A stretch of DNA of 64,000 nt from NCBI RefSeq assembly GCF_905479755.1, contig NZ_CAJQNT010000022.1, positions 1 through 64,000 on the forward strand, read 5' to 3'. Shown here piece by piece: positions 54,143-62,941 of the stretch. The position numbers and the translations under genes are program-made. Origin of the DNA: an uncultured Schumannella sp. Its GTDB lineage: Bacteria; Actinomycetota; Actinomycetes; Actinomycetales; Microbacteriaceae. A model generated the notes under the pieces. That model worked only from the letters and a program-made list of their open reading frames with translations. It did not search any database and was not told the DNA's origin. Numbering within the stretch: the first letter of the stretch is position 1; each line of letters starts with the position of its first letter.

Positions 54143-54877
54143 TCAGTGCGGCGCGTGGTACTCGGCCTCGTTGCGCTTCCAGTAGCCCTTGACGACCGAG
54201 CGTTCGAGGTCGAAGCCCAACTCGACGAGCGCGGCACGCGCGGGCTTGACGACCGACTGCTCGGCGGCGACGAAGGCGAAGCCGTCACCGTCGCGCCGCG
54301 GAACGGCGGCGAGCGCCTCGAGCAGCGCCGGAAGATCGCGCACCCAGGTGGTGCGAAGCTCGCCCGCGGAGGCGACCTCCTGCTCGTCGGCGGGGTCGTG
54401 GGCGATCGCGATGACCTCAACCGGGACGCCCGCCTCGGCCTGCGCGGCGAAGCGGCGGATCGCCGGGAGCGCCGTGCGGTCGCCCGCCAGTAGCCAGTGA
54501 TCGGGTCGCCCCTCGATCACCTGGGAGCCGCGCGGTCCACCGACCATGGCGCCCGCGCCGGGCGTCGCCGCCTCCGCCCACGCGGACCCGGGGCCTTCGC
54601 CGTGCACGACGAAGTCCAGCACGAGCTCGTCCGGGCCCCACGACACCGGGGTGTACTCGCGCGAGGGGACGTCGCCGAGCTGGGACAGCTCGGTGACCTC
54701 CAGCTCGGCCGGGGCGAAGAAGAGCCGGAGGTGATCGTCGGCTCCGAGGGAGTCGAACCCGGCGAAGTCGCCCTCGAGAGCGATTCGACGGTAGGTCGGG
54801 GTGAGGTTTTCGACGCGGCGCACGCGCACGCGGCGCGGCCCGTTCGTGAGCGGGGTGCGGGAGAGAGAGAAGTTCAT
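54143..54877 (-). CDS. Siderophore-interacting (ferric reductase-like) flavoprotein
   Basis: 244 residues of the SIP/ViuB family, which releases iron from ferri-siderophores with FAD and NAD(P)H. The N-terminal FAD-binding part has YRRIALEGDFAGFDSLGADDHLRLFF and REYTPVSW, the latter near the flavin-contact RxYTxR position. The C-terminal NADPH-like part has LLAGDRTALPAIRR and VKGYWKRNEAEYHAP. TACACT lies 7 nt before the ATG, and the divergent 19-bp iron box is 23 bp upstream, so iron represses it together with the uptake genes. Confidence 0.92.
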   Translation of the reverse strand: MNFSLSRTPLTNGPRRVRVRRVENLTPTYRRIALEGDFAGFDSLGADDHLRLFFAPAELEVTELSQLGDVPSREYTPVSWGPDELVLDFVVHGEGPGSAWAEAATPGAGAMVGGPRGSQVIEGRPDHWLLAGDRTALPAIRRFAAQAEAGVPVEVIAIAHDPADEQEVASAGELRTTWVRDLPALLEALAAVPRRDGDGFAFVAAEQSVVKPARAALVELGFDLERSVVKGYWKRNEAEYHAPH

Positions 54878-54899
54878 CGCCGAAAGTGTAGCTCTTTAG

Positions 54900-54918
54900 T
54901 TTGGTAAGCCTCACCTAA
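54900..54918. promoter_or_regulatory. DtxR/IdeR iron box between the two iron operons
   Basis: TTAGGTGAGGCTTACCAAA on the minus strand matches the consensus TTAGGTTAGGCTAACCTAA at 16 of 19 positions. It lies between divergent siderophore reductase and binding-protein genes and covers possible -35 regions of both directions. Iron-bound DtxR-type repressor should shut both sides off when iron is ample. Confidence 0.75.
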
Positions 54919-55006
54919 CTTCCTATATGCTCGCCGAGGCGCACCGCCCGGTGCGTCACGTCAGGCCCGGGAGAACACCCGGTCACCGACTCAAGGAGAA
55001 CACTCA

Positions 55007-56053
55007 ATGCCTCTGACCGACCGCAGGAGAATCGCGACGCCGCTCGCGCTCGTCACCGCCGCCGCACTGGGCCTCACCGCGTGCAGCAGCGCCGCCGAAT
55101 CCGCCAGCATCGCCACGGCGACCATCACCGTCGAGAACGCCCAGCCCGCGTTCATGGCGAGTGACGACGCCTCAGCCACCGACCAGACCGTGGTCGACTA
55201 CTCGGTCGCCGCCGGCAGTGTCGAGGTCCCGTTCCAGCCGGCTGCCGTCGTGACCTTCGACCTCGCGACCCTCGACACGCTGGATGCCCTGGGCCTCGGC
55301 GATGCCGTCGTCGGCATTCCCGACGCGCTGCTGCCCGACTACCTCGCCGCCTACGCGGACCTGCCGAAGGTCGGAACACTCTTCGAGCCCGACTTCGAGG
55401 CGGTCGCCGAACTCGACCCCGACCTGATCGTGACCGCGGCCCGCTCATCCTCGGCCTACGACGAGCTCGCCGAGATCGCCACGACGATCGACCTCACGGC
55501 CGCCGCGGGAGGTGCCTTCGACCCGGTCGCAGCCCTCGAGCGCGCCACCCAGCTTGGTGAGATCTTCGGCGCCGAGGATGCCGTCGCCGCGGCGTCCGCC
55601 GACATCCAGACCACCGTCGACGAGGTTTCGGCGCTCGCCCCCGCGGCGGGGCCAGCACTTCTGATCGCCGTGACCGGTGGCGAATACGGCGCCTACGCGG
55701 AAGGGTCCCGCTTCGGGTACTTCTTCGACACCCTCGGGTTCACCTCGGCGGTTCCCGCGGCCGAGCTCCCCGGCGCCGAAGGCTCGCCGCACGGTGACGT
55801 CGTCTCGAACGAGTTCATCTTCTCGGTCGACCCCGAATGGCTGCTGGTCCTCGACCGCGGCGCGGCAACCGGCGAAGCGACCGGCGACAGCGCCGCCGCC
55901 GAAGTTCTCGACAACGAGCTCGTCGGCGCCACGACCGCGGCGACCGAGGGCAACATCCTCTTCCTGCCGGCCTCCGAGCTGTACCTCGTGATCAGCGGTC
56001 TGACGGCGGTCGGCAACGTCCTGGACGCCGTGCTCGCGGGCCTCGAGGGCTGA
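55007..56053 (+). CDS. Iron-siderophore ABC transporter substrate-binding lipoprotein
   Basis: 348 residues. A lipobox LTAC (residues 23-26) follows a short hydrophobic signal. The FepB-like fold has VVTFDLATLDTLDALGLGDAVVGIP, FEAVAELDPDLIVTAARSSSAY and VFSVDPEWLLVLDRG-like C-lobe motifs. AAGGAG lies 9 nt before the ATG. First gene of a binding protein-permease-permease-ATPase operon under the iron box. Confidence 0.94.
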   Translation: MPLTDRRRIATPLALVTAAALGLTACSSAAESASIATATITVENAQPAFMASDDASATDQTVVDYSVAAGSVEVPFQPAAVVTFDLATLDTLDALGLGDAVVGIPDALLPDYLAAYADLPKVGTLFEPDFEAVAELDPDLIVTAARSSSAYDELAEIATTIDLTAAAGGAFDPVAALERATQLGEIFGAEDAVAAASADIQTTVDEVSALAPAAGPALLIAVTGGEYGAYAEGSRFGYFFDTLGFTSAVPAAELPGAEGSPHGDVVSNEFIFSVDPEWLLVLDRGAATGEATGDSAAAEVLDNELVGATTAATEGNILFLPASELYLVISGLTAVGNVLDAVLAGLEG

Positions 56054-56057
56054 CACT

Positions 56058-57008
56058 CTGAACCCCCGGACCCGAACCCTCACGATCGCGGGGGCTGCGC
56101 TTGTCGCGGCCCTTGCGGTCGTGTCGGTGTTCATCGGGGTGGCCGAGCTCGACGCGCTCGTGCTCTTCGCGAGCCGCATCCCGCGCACCGTCGCCCTCAT
56201 CCTCGTCGGCGTCTCGATGGCCGTCACCGGTCTGCTCATGCAGGTCTTGACGCGCAACCGCTTCGTCGAACCGTCCACGACCGGCGCGAGCGACGCGGCC
56301 ACGCTCGCGCTGCTGTTCGTGCTCCTGTTGCAGCCCGGCATGCCGATCTGGGCCAAGGCCATCGTCACCACGATCGGAGCCGCGATCGGGGTCGCCGGAT
56401 TCCTGGGACTCGCTCGCCGCATCCCGGTGCGTTCCAGCGTGCTCGTGCCCGTCGTCGGGCTCATGTACGCCGGCGTGATCGCCGCCGTCACCACCTTCCT
56501 CGCCTACCGCGTCGACCTGCTTCAAGAGCTCAACAGCTGGGCGATCGGCGACCTCTCCAGCATCCTCCGCGGTCGCTACGAGATGCTCTACCTCGCCGCG
56601 GCCGCCGCCCTCATCGCCTGGATCGCCGCCGACCGCTTCACGATCGCCGGACTCGGCAGCGACACCGCCCGCGGCCTCGGCCTCAACTCCCGCGCCACTT
56701 TCCTCTTGGGCGTCGCCATCGTCGCGCTCGTCACCGGCATCACCACCGTCACCACCGGCGTCATCCCGTTCCTCGGCCTCATCGTGCCCAACATCGCCAG
56801 CCGACTCGTCGGCGACAACATGCGGCGCACGGTGCCCCTCGTCGCCATGATCGGCGCCGCCATGGTGCTCGCCTGCGACATCATCGGACGCCTCGTGCGC
56901 TTCCCCTACGAGATCCCGCTCGGGGTCGTCATGGGGATCGTCGGCAGCGTCGTCTTCCTCGCGATCCTGCTGCGCTCACCCTCCACGCGGGCGGTGACCC
57001 GTGGCTGA
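56058..57008 (+). CDS. Iron-siderophore ABC transporter permease (FecCD type, first)
   Basis: About 316 residues if started at CTG 56058, with GAGGG 8 nt upstream. Starting at the first standard codon, GTG 56121, would remove 21 residues containing most of the first membrane helix (LTIAGAALVAALAVVSVFIGV). FecCD family features: SRIPRTVALILVGVSMAVTGLLMQ, PSTTGASDAAT, and the C-terminal VPNIASRLVGDN. It overlaps the second permease by eight bases. Confidence 0.9.
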   Translation: MNPRTRTLTIAGAALVAALAVVSVFIGVAELDALVLFASRIPRTVALILVGVSMAVTGLLMQVLTRNRFVEPSTTGASDAATLALLFVLLLQPGMPIWAKAIVTTIGAAIGVAGFLGLARRIPVRSSVLVPVVGLMYAGVIAAVTTFLAYRVDLLQELNSWAIGDLSSILRGRYEMLYLAAAAALIAWIAADRFTIAGLGSDTARGLGLNSRATFLLGVAIVALVTGITTVTTGVIPFLGLIVPNIASRLVGDNMRRTVPLVAMIGAAMVLACDIIGRLVRFPYEIPLGVVMGIVGSVVFLAILLRSPSTRAVTRG

Positions 57009-57987
57009 GCTACTGACCCGCGAGCGTCGCCGAGCGCGCCCCGGCCGCACCGTCACGTGGCTCGCAATCCTCACCGCACTCGCGCTCGCGTGCATCGCGC
57101 TCTACCTCGTCACCGACATGCCGGCCGCCGCGGCGTACGCGCTCGGTCTTCGCGGCCGCACCATCACCGGCATGATCATCGCGGCCGCCGCGATCGGAGT
57201 CGCGACGGTGCTGTTCCACACCCTCACCGCCAACCGCATCCTGACGCCCGGCATCATGGGCTTCGACGCCGTGTTCGTGCTGATCCAGACCGGCGTCGCG
57301 TTCACCCTCGGGCCCGCCTTCCTCGCCGGCGCGCCTGCCGCGGCGTCGTGGGCGGTCGAACTCGTCGTCATGACCGGCGCCGTCGTCGGGCTCTACTGGT
57401 GGCTGTTCGTGCGCCGCCGCCTCGACCTGCACGTCATCGTGCTCGCCGGGCTCATCCTCGGCACCCTGTTCCGCTCGATCACCGCGTTCCTGCAGCGCCT
57501 GCTCGACCCCGACACCTTCGCGATCGTGCAGAATCTGGTGTTCGCCTCGTTCACCTCGGTCGACCGCACACTCCTCCTGCCGACCGGACTCCTCGTCGCG
57601 GCCGCACTCGCCTCGCTCTGGCCGATCCGCCGTTCCCTCGACGTGCTCGCCCTCGGCGAGACGCCCGCGATCGGCCTGGGGGTCGACCATCGCCGCGTCG
57701 TCATGCACACCGTGATCGTGATCGCGGTGATGGTGGCCGCCTCGACCGCGCTCGTCGGCCCGGTCGCGTTCTTCGGGCTACTCGCCGCCAACCTCGCCTA
57801 CAGCCTCGTCGGCCACCGGCATCGGCACAGCATCCCCGCGGTCGTCGCGGTCGGCACGATCGCACTCGTCGGCGGCCAACTCGTGCTCGACCGTGTGCTC
57901 GGCTTCGGCACCGAACTGCCGATCGTGATCGAGTTCCTCGGCGGCGTGCTGTTCATCGTTCTTGTACTCACCGGGAGGGCCCGATGA
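57001..57987 (+). CDS. Iron-siderophore ABC transporter permease (second)
   Basis: 328 residues, about nine membrane helices. FecCD-type motifs are LRGRTITGMIIAAAAIGVATVLFHTLT, LTPGIMGFDAVFVLIQTG and VAFFGLLAANLAYSLVGHRHRHSIP. GTG 57001 lies inside the end of the first permease gene, which suggests coupled translation and a heterodimer. A four-base overlap joins it to the ATPase gene. Confidence 0.92.
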   Translation: MAELLTRERRRARPGRTVTWLAILTALALACIALYLVTDMPAAAAYALGLRGRTITGMIIAAAAIGVATVLFHTLTANRILTPGIMGFDAVFVLIQTGVAFTLGPAFLAGAPAAASWAVELVVMTGAVVGLYWWLFVRRRLDLHVIVLAGLILGTLFRSITAFLQRLLDPDTFAIVQNLVFASFTSVDRTLLLPTGLLVAAALASLWPIRRSLDVLALGETPAIGLGVDHRRVVMHTVIVIAVMVAASTALVGPVAFFGLLAANLAYSLVGHRHRHSIPAVVAVGTIALVGGQLVLDRVLGFGTELPIVIEFLGGVLFIVLVLTGRAR

Positions 57988-58736
57988 TCCAGACCCAGAA
58001 TCTCGGCAAACGCCACGGCCCCACCGTGGCCGTCGACGACGTCAGCGTCGCCATCGCCGCCGGCCTGACCGCCATCATCGGTCCGAACGGTGCCGGGAAG
58101 TCGACGCTGTTGACCCTCATCGGCCGGCTCGCGCGCATGGATGCCGGCGCCGCCGTGGTCGGGGGTCTCGACGTGGCCACGACCAAGACGCGCACCCTCG
58201 CCCAGCGTCTCGCCGTCCTGCGGCAAGACAACCACCTGGCGATTCGCCTCACGGTCGCCGACCTCGTCGGCTTCGGGCGGTTCCCGCACGGCGGCTCCGG
58301 ACGCAGCGCCGACGACCTCGAGCACATCGAACGCGCCCTCGACCTGCTCGAGCTCGCCGAGCTGCGCGATCGCTACCTCGACGAGCTCTCGGGCGGTCAG
58401 CGCCAGCGCGCCTTTGTGGCGATGGCGGTGGCGCAAGACACCGACTACCTGCTGCTCGACGAGCCGCTCAACAACCTCGACCCCCGGCACGCCGTCGCGC
58501 TCATGAAACTGCTCGCCGAGTTGGCCCAGACGCGCGGCCTCACGATCGTCGTCGTCATGCACGACATCAATACCGCGGCGCAGTTCGCCGACACGATCAT
58601 CGCGATGAAAGACGGACGCATCCACTGCCACGGAACCGTCGACGACGTCGTGACGGTGCCGAACCTCGCCACGCTCTACGAGACACCCGTCCGCGTGGAG
58701 CGCCTCGGCGCGCGCCGCGTGGTGCTCTGGGACTGA
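57984..58736 (+). CDS. Iron-siderophore ABC transporter ATPase
   Basis: 250-residue ATP-binding subunit. Walker A GPNGAGKSTLLTLIGRL, signature LSGGQRQRAFVAMAVAQ, Walker B DYLLLDEPLNNLDPRHA and the switch His in VVMHDINTAA. GGGAGG lies just before the ATG. Completes the iron uptake operon that begins with the binding lipoprotein. Confidence 0.95.
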   Translation: MIQTQNLGKRHGPTVAVDDVSVAIAAGLTAIIGPNGAGKSTLLTLIGRLARMDAGAAVVGGLDVATTKTRTLAQRLAVLRQDNHLAIRLTVADLVGFGRFPHGGSGRSADDLEHIERALDLLELAELRDRYLDELSGGQRQRAFVAMAVAQDTDYLLLDEPLNNLDPRHAVALMKLLAELAQTRGLTIVVVMHDINTAAQFADTIIAMKDGRIHCHGTVDDVVTVPNLATLYETPVRVERLGARRVVLWD

Positions 58737-58758
58737 GATTCGGCATTAGCGTGGGACG

Positions 58759-59658
58759 GTGATTCCCGTCGTTGTCGGCCTGTCAAGCGCCCTCGTCTTC
58801 GGCGCCGCCGACTTCTTCGGCGGTCTCGCCGCCCGCCGCATCCAGCCGATCCGCGTGACGTTCCTCGCCGCGATCGCGGGCCTCGTCCTCATGGCGATCG
58901 TGGCCCCGTTCGTGGGCGGCGCCGTCTCCCAGGGCGCACTGTTCTGGGGCGCACTGTCCGGGCTCACCGGTGGCATCGCGATCATGCTGCTCTACGCGGC
59001 GCTCGCGATCGGTCCGATGAGCATCCTGTCGCCGCTGACCGCCGTGATCTCGGCGATCGTGCCGATGTCCTGGGGTCTGGTCGGTGGCGAGACGCTGACC
59101 CTCCTCGGGTACGTCGCGCTCGGGCTCGCGCTCGTGGCGGTGGTGCTCGTCGGATTCGTTCCCGAAAAGGGCGCGGTGCGCCCCCGGGCGCGCGGCATCG
59201 TCTACGCCATCGGCTCCGGCACGCTGATCGGCGTGTTCTTCATCCTGATGGATCAGACCCCCGACGACTCGGGGCTGATCCCCCTGGTCGCCAACCGCGC
59301 CACCAGCGCGCTCGTCCTCGGCATCATCGTGCTCGCCCTGATTCTGTGGTCCCGACGTTTCCCCGACTCGGCGATGGATGCGCGCACCGGCTGGCGTGCC
59401 GGACTCGCGATCGCCTTCCTCTGCGGCATCCTCGACGCCACCGCGAACGCGATGATCCTGTTCGGCCTGCGGCTCGGCGAACTCAGCATCGTCTCGGTCT
59501 TGGTGGCGCTCTATCCGGCGGGCACGATCCTGCTCGCCGCCCTCGTCTTGCGCGAACGGATCGCGCCGGTGCAGTGGGCGGGACTCGCCCTCGCCGTGGC
59601 GGCCGCTGCGATGCTCGGCTCGCACCGCGACCTGACGGCGGTGCTCGGGCTCGGCTAG
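58759..59658 (+). CDS. EamA/DMT-family transporter (copy 1)
   Basis: 299 residues, ten membrane helices in two EamA repeats (FGAADFFGGLAARRIQPI and GTLIGVFFILMDQTPDD at the repeat starts). About 60% identical by eye to the next gene, ending in LGSHRDLTAVLGLG. TAGCGT (58747-58752) lies 6 nt before the GTG start. Substrate unknown; DMT exporters commonly move amino acids or small metabolites. Confidence 0.9.
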   Translation: MIPVVVGLSSALVFGAADFFGGLAARRIQPIRVTFLAAIAGLVLMAIVAPFVGGAVSQGALFWGALSGLTGGIAIMLLYAALAIGPMSILSPLTAVISAIVPMSWGLVGGETLTLLGYVALGLALVAVVLVGFVPEKGAVRPRARGIVYAIGSGTLIGVFFILMDQTPDDSGLIPLVANRATSALVLGIIVLALILWSRRFPDSAMDARTGWRAGLAIAFLCGILDATANAMILFGLRLGELSIVSVLVALYPAGTILLAALVLRERIAPVQWAGLALAVAAAAMLGSHRDLTAVLGLG

Positions 59659-59733
59659 CCTCGGCGCCATCACGTCGAGCGGTCGACGGGCGAGGTGGCA
59701 CGTGGTCCCTCGCGCGGCGGATAGCGTGGAGCG

Positions 59734-60633
59734 GTGATCCCTGTTCTCGTCGGCGTCAGCGCCGCGTTCATCTTCGGCGCCGCGGACTTCATGGGGGGAA
59801 TGGGGTCTCGCCGCATCGCCGCGGTGCGGGTGACGTTCATGTCCGGGGTCACCGGCCTCGTGCTCATGCTCATCATCGCGCCTCTCGTCGGCGGGGTGGC
59901 CTCCGTGGAGGCCTTTGCGTGGGGTGCGATCGCGGGCGTGAGTGGCGGCGTCGCGATCATGCTGCTCTACGCGGCGCTCGCCATCGGGCCGATGAGCATC
60001 TTGTCGCCCCTGACCGCCGTCGTCTCGGCGATCATTCCGATGACCTGGGGCCTCGCCACGGGCGAACGGCTGACGATGCTCGGATACCTCGCCCTCGCCC
60101 TCGCCCTGGTCGCCGTGGTGCTCGTCGGCTTCGTTCCCGAGAAGGGTGCGGTGCGGCCGAAGCTTCGCGGCATCCTCTATGCCGTCGGCTCCGGCGCGCT
60201 GATCGGGGTGTTCCTCGTCTCCATCGACCACGCCCCCGCCGACTCCGGGCTGTACCCGCTGGTCACCCACCGCCTGGCGACGGTGCTCGTCCTCGGCGCC
60301 GTCATCGTCGGAATGGCGCTCCTCGCGCGGCGTCGCCCGACCGCGTCGCCGACGCGCATCACGGGATGGCGCGCGGGTGTCGCCTTCGCGATCGCGTGCG
60401 GAGCGCTCGAGGTCACGGCGAACTCGTTGATCCTGATCGGGCTGCGCCTGGGCGATCTCAGCATCATGTCGGTGCTCATCGCGTTGTACCCGGCGGGCAC
60501 GATCCTGCTCGCCGGCATTGTGCTGCGCGAGCGCATCGCCCCCGTGCAATGGATCGGACTCGCGCTCGCGCTCATTGCGGCCGCCACACTCGGCTCGCAC
60601 CGCGACCTCTCGACGGCGCTCGGGCTCGGCTGA
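59734..60633 (+). CDS. EamA/DMT-family transporter (copy 2)
   Basis: 299 residues, ten membrane helices, same architecture as copy 1 (FGAADFMGGMGSRRIAAV, ending LGSHRDLSTALGLG). TAGCGT (59722-59727) is again 6 nt before the GTG, so each copy carries its own leaderless promoter, which is consistent with a tandem duplication that included the promoter. Substrate unknown; the pair may also form a heterodimer. Confidence 0.9.
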   Translation: MIPVLVGVSAAFIFGAADFMGGMGSRRIAAVRVTFMSGVTGLVLMLIIAPLVGGVASVEAFAWGAIAGVSGGVAIMLLYAALAIGPMSILSPLTAVVSAIIPMTWGLATGERLTMLGYLALALALVAVVLVGFVPEKGAVRPKLRGILYAVGSGALIGVFLVSIDHAPADSGLYPLVTHRLATVLVLGAVIVGMALLARRRPTASPTRITGWRAGVAFAIACGALEVTANSLILIGLRLGDLSIMSVLIALYPAGTILLAGIVLRERIAPVQWIGLALALIAAATLGSHRDLSTALGLG

Positions 60634-60654
60634 CCCGCTGGCCCGAGACGCGAA

Positions 60655-60686
60655 ACGGGGGCGGCGCCGTGCGGCACCACCCCCGT
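60655..60686. terminator. Bidirectional terminator between EamA and the helicase
   Basis: ACGGGGG / CCCCCGT inverted repeat around GGCGCCGTGCGGCAC between the convergent EamA copy 2 and the DEAD-box gene. Usable from either strand; no strong T run. Confidence 0.6.
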
Positions 60687-60705
60687 CTCCCACGGTCGTT
60701 GCGGA

Positions 60706-62706
60706 CTAGGCGATCGCGACGCCCTCGGCGAGGTCGCGGATGACGTCATCGCCCGGGCGGACCTGAGTCCACTCGGCGGTGATCTCGGCACGGTCCAGCA
60801 GGTCCTCCGTCTTGCGACGGCGGCTGCGCGGCACGAGCGTCACGACGACACCGGACTTGCCGGCGCGACCGGTGCGGCCGGAGCGGTGCAGGTACGACTT
60901 GTACTCGTCGGGCGCATCCGCCTGGATGACCAGATCGACGTCGTCGACGTGGATGCCGCGCGCGGCGACATCGGTGGCGACGAGCGCCTGCAGACGACCC
61001 TTGCTGAACTTCTCCAGCGCGCGCTGACGGCGCGACTGGTTGAGGTCACCGTGGATCGCGTCGGCGGCGATTCCGGCCTCGTCGAGGAAGTCGGCGAGCT
61101 GCTCGGCGAACGCACGGGTGCGAGCGAAGACGAGCTTCTTGCCGGGACCGGCGGCGAGCTCGGCGAGCACCGCGAGCTTGTCGCGCTGGTCGAGCAGGAG
61201 CACGCGGTGGTCGATCGTCGAGCTGGCCTGGTCTTCCCCGGCGACCTCGTGGACGCTCGGGTTGACGAGGTAGCGCTCGACGATGTCGGCGACACCCTTG
61301 TCGAGGGTGGCGGAGAACAGCAGCTTCTGGCCGCCCTCGCTCGTGCGGTCGAGAATCTCCTGCACGGGCTCGGCGAAGCCGAGCTCGCACATGTGGTCGG
61401 CCTCGTCGAGCACGGTCACCACGACCTGCGACAGGTCGAGTCGACCCTGCGACGACAGGTCCTGGATGCGGCCGGGCGTGCCCACGACGATGTCAACACC
61501 GCGGTCGAGGGCACCGAGCTGACGCTGGTACGGAACGCCGCCGTAGATCTGCGTGGTGAAGAGCCCGACGCTACGCGCGATCGGCTGCACCGTGCGGTCG
61601 ATCTGCAGGGCGAGCTCGCGCGTCGGCGCGAGGATCAGGGCGCGGGGCTTGCGGCCCGGCTGACGGCGCTTGCTGTCGCCGGCCTGCATCCGCAGCAGGC
61701 GCTCGACGAGCGGGGCGCCGAAGGCGATGGTCTTGCCGGAGCCGGTGCGGCCACGGCCGAGCACGTCGCGACCCGCGAGCACCTCGGGGATCGTGCCCGC
61801 CTGGATCGGGAACGGCGAGGCCGCGCCCAGTTCGGCGAGCGCGCGCACGATGTTGTCGCCGAGGCCGAGGTCGCCGAAGCTCACACCCTCGGAGTCTCCG
61901 ACGACGATGGCCTGCGCCTCGAGGCGCTCGAGCACGACGTCGTCGGTCGGCACGAAGCGCGCGGCCTCGTCCTGACGCGGGGCGCGCGCCGGGCGGTCGT
62001 CGCGGAAGTCGCGACGGGGACGGTCGTCGTTGAAGTCGCGACGCGGGCGGTCGTTGCCGAAGTCGCGGCGCGGACGGTCATCGCGCGCGGGGCGCTCGTC
62101 ACGGTTGTAGCGCGGACGCTCGTCACGATCGTTGCGGGCCGGACGGTCGTCACGGTTGTAACGGGGACGCTCGTCACGGTCACTCCGAGCCGGACGGTCA
62201 TCGCGGTTGTAACGGGGACGCTCGTCACGGTCACTCCGTGCCGGACGGTCGTCACGGTTGTAGCGCGGACGCTCGTCACGGTCACTGCGCGCCGGACGGT
62301 CGTCGCGGTTGAAGCGCGGACGCTCGTCGCGAGCCGGACGCTCATCGCGGTCGTAGCGCGGACGCTCGTCGCGGTCGCCCCGGGCGGGACGGGCATCGCG
62401 GTCACCGCGGCCGGTGCGCTGGGCGTCGCGCTCGAAGCGCGACTGCTTGGGGCGGGGCTCCCAGTTGGGGCGCTCACCGCTGCGCTCGCCGCGCGGGGCG
62501 GACTCACCACCACGCGGGCGGTCGGCGGCACGGCCGCGAGCCACGCGGTCGTCGCTACTCCAGCGCGCCTTCTTGGCGGCCGGAGCGGAGCCGGCCGCGG
62601 CATCCTCGGCACGGTAGCCGCGGTGCTTGGGGCTCTTGCTACCCGACTTGGGGGCGTTGGACTTGAATTTCGGCGCGCGCACAGGAGCGCCCTTTTTCTG
62701 AGGCAT
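60706..62706 (-). CDS. DEAD-box RNA helicase with a repetitive N-terminal arm
   Basis: 666 residues. The N-terminal 230 residues are low-complexity and basic, with five copies of a 17-residue unit like DDRPARSDRDERPRYNR, which probably binds RNA. The helicase core has GRGRTGSGKTIAF, LAPTRELALQ, DEADHM (DEAD box), SATLDKGVAD and HRSGRTGRAGKSG. ATG 62706 gives MPQKKGAPVRAP; an upstream TTG would add MCTLCDYNRKKTF. It likely acts in RNA unwinding, ribosome assembly or cold adaptation. Confidence 0.92.
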   Translation of the reverse strand: MPQKKGAPVRAPKFKSNAPKSGSKSPKHRGYRAEDAAAGSAPAAKKARWSSDDRVARGRAADRPRGGESAPRGERSGERPNWEPRPKQSRFERDAQRTGRGDRDARPARGDRDERPRYDRDERPARDERPRFNRDDRPARSDRDERPRYNRDDRPARSDRDERPRYNRDDRPARSDRDERPRYNRDDRPARNDRDERPRYNRDERPARDDRPRRDFGNDRPRRDFNDDRPRRDFRDDRPARAPRQDEAARFVPTDDVVLERLEAQAIVVGDSEGVSFGDLGLGDNIVRALAELGAASPFPIQAGTIPEVLAGRDVLGRGRTGSGKTIAFGAPLVERLLRMQAGDSKRRQPGRKPRALILAPTRELALQIDRTVQPIARSVGLFTTQIYGGVPYQRQLGALDRGVDIVVGTPGRIQDLSSQGRLDLSQVVVTVLDEADHMCELGFAEPVQEILDRTSEGGQKLLFSATLDKGVADIVERYLVNPSVHEVAGEDQASSTIDHRVLLLDQRDKLAVLAELAAGPGKKLVFARTRAFAEQLADFLDEAGIAADAIHGDLNQSRRQRALEKFSKGRLQALVATDVAARGIHVDDVDLVIQADAPDEYKSYLHRSGRTGRAGKSGVVVTLVPRSRRRKTEDLLDRAEITAEWTQVRPGDDVIRDLAEGVAIA
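62095..62330 (-). repeat. Five tandem 51-bp coding repeats in the helicase gene
   Basis: The motif GGTTGTA or GGTTGAA recurs at 62103, 62154, 62205, 62256 and 62307, exactly 51 bp apart, encoding a 17-residue unit. Copies differ at synonymous and a few nonsynonymous bases. Copy number could vary by slippage or recombination while keeping the frame. Confidence 0.85.
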
Positions 62707-62941
62707 GAATGTCTTTTTCCGGTTGTAGTCACACAGAGTGCACAACGACTGAACGCAGCCGCGTGAGAACCCGGGCGATACTGACCGGGGCCGTTTTCCT
62801 GAATGGATTCCTCGTCAACGGATGCGCTGACGATCCGGCCCGATTCGACACACAGTGAAGCATTGCGGAGAGTTCCGCTGTCGAGAGCCGACCTCGATAC
62901 CTTACAGGACCGACGGGGATTTCGCCTATGCTCGCCTGAAC

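Noticed and set aside
62095-62330. Possible CRISPR array (regular repeats)
   Set aside because: Units are contiguous 51-bp coding repeats with no unique spacers, in frame with the helicase, and no cas genes are nearby.
60886-62766. A 626-codon open frame opposite the DEAD-box helicase
   Set aside because: Its Val/Thr/Ala repeats mirror the 51-bp coding repeats of the helicase; no independent gene signals.
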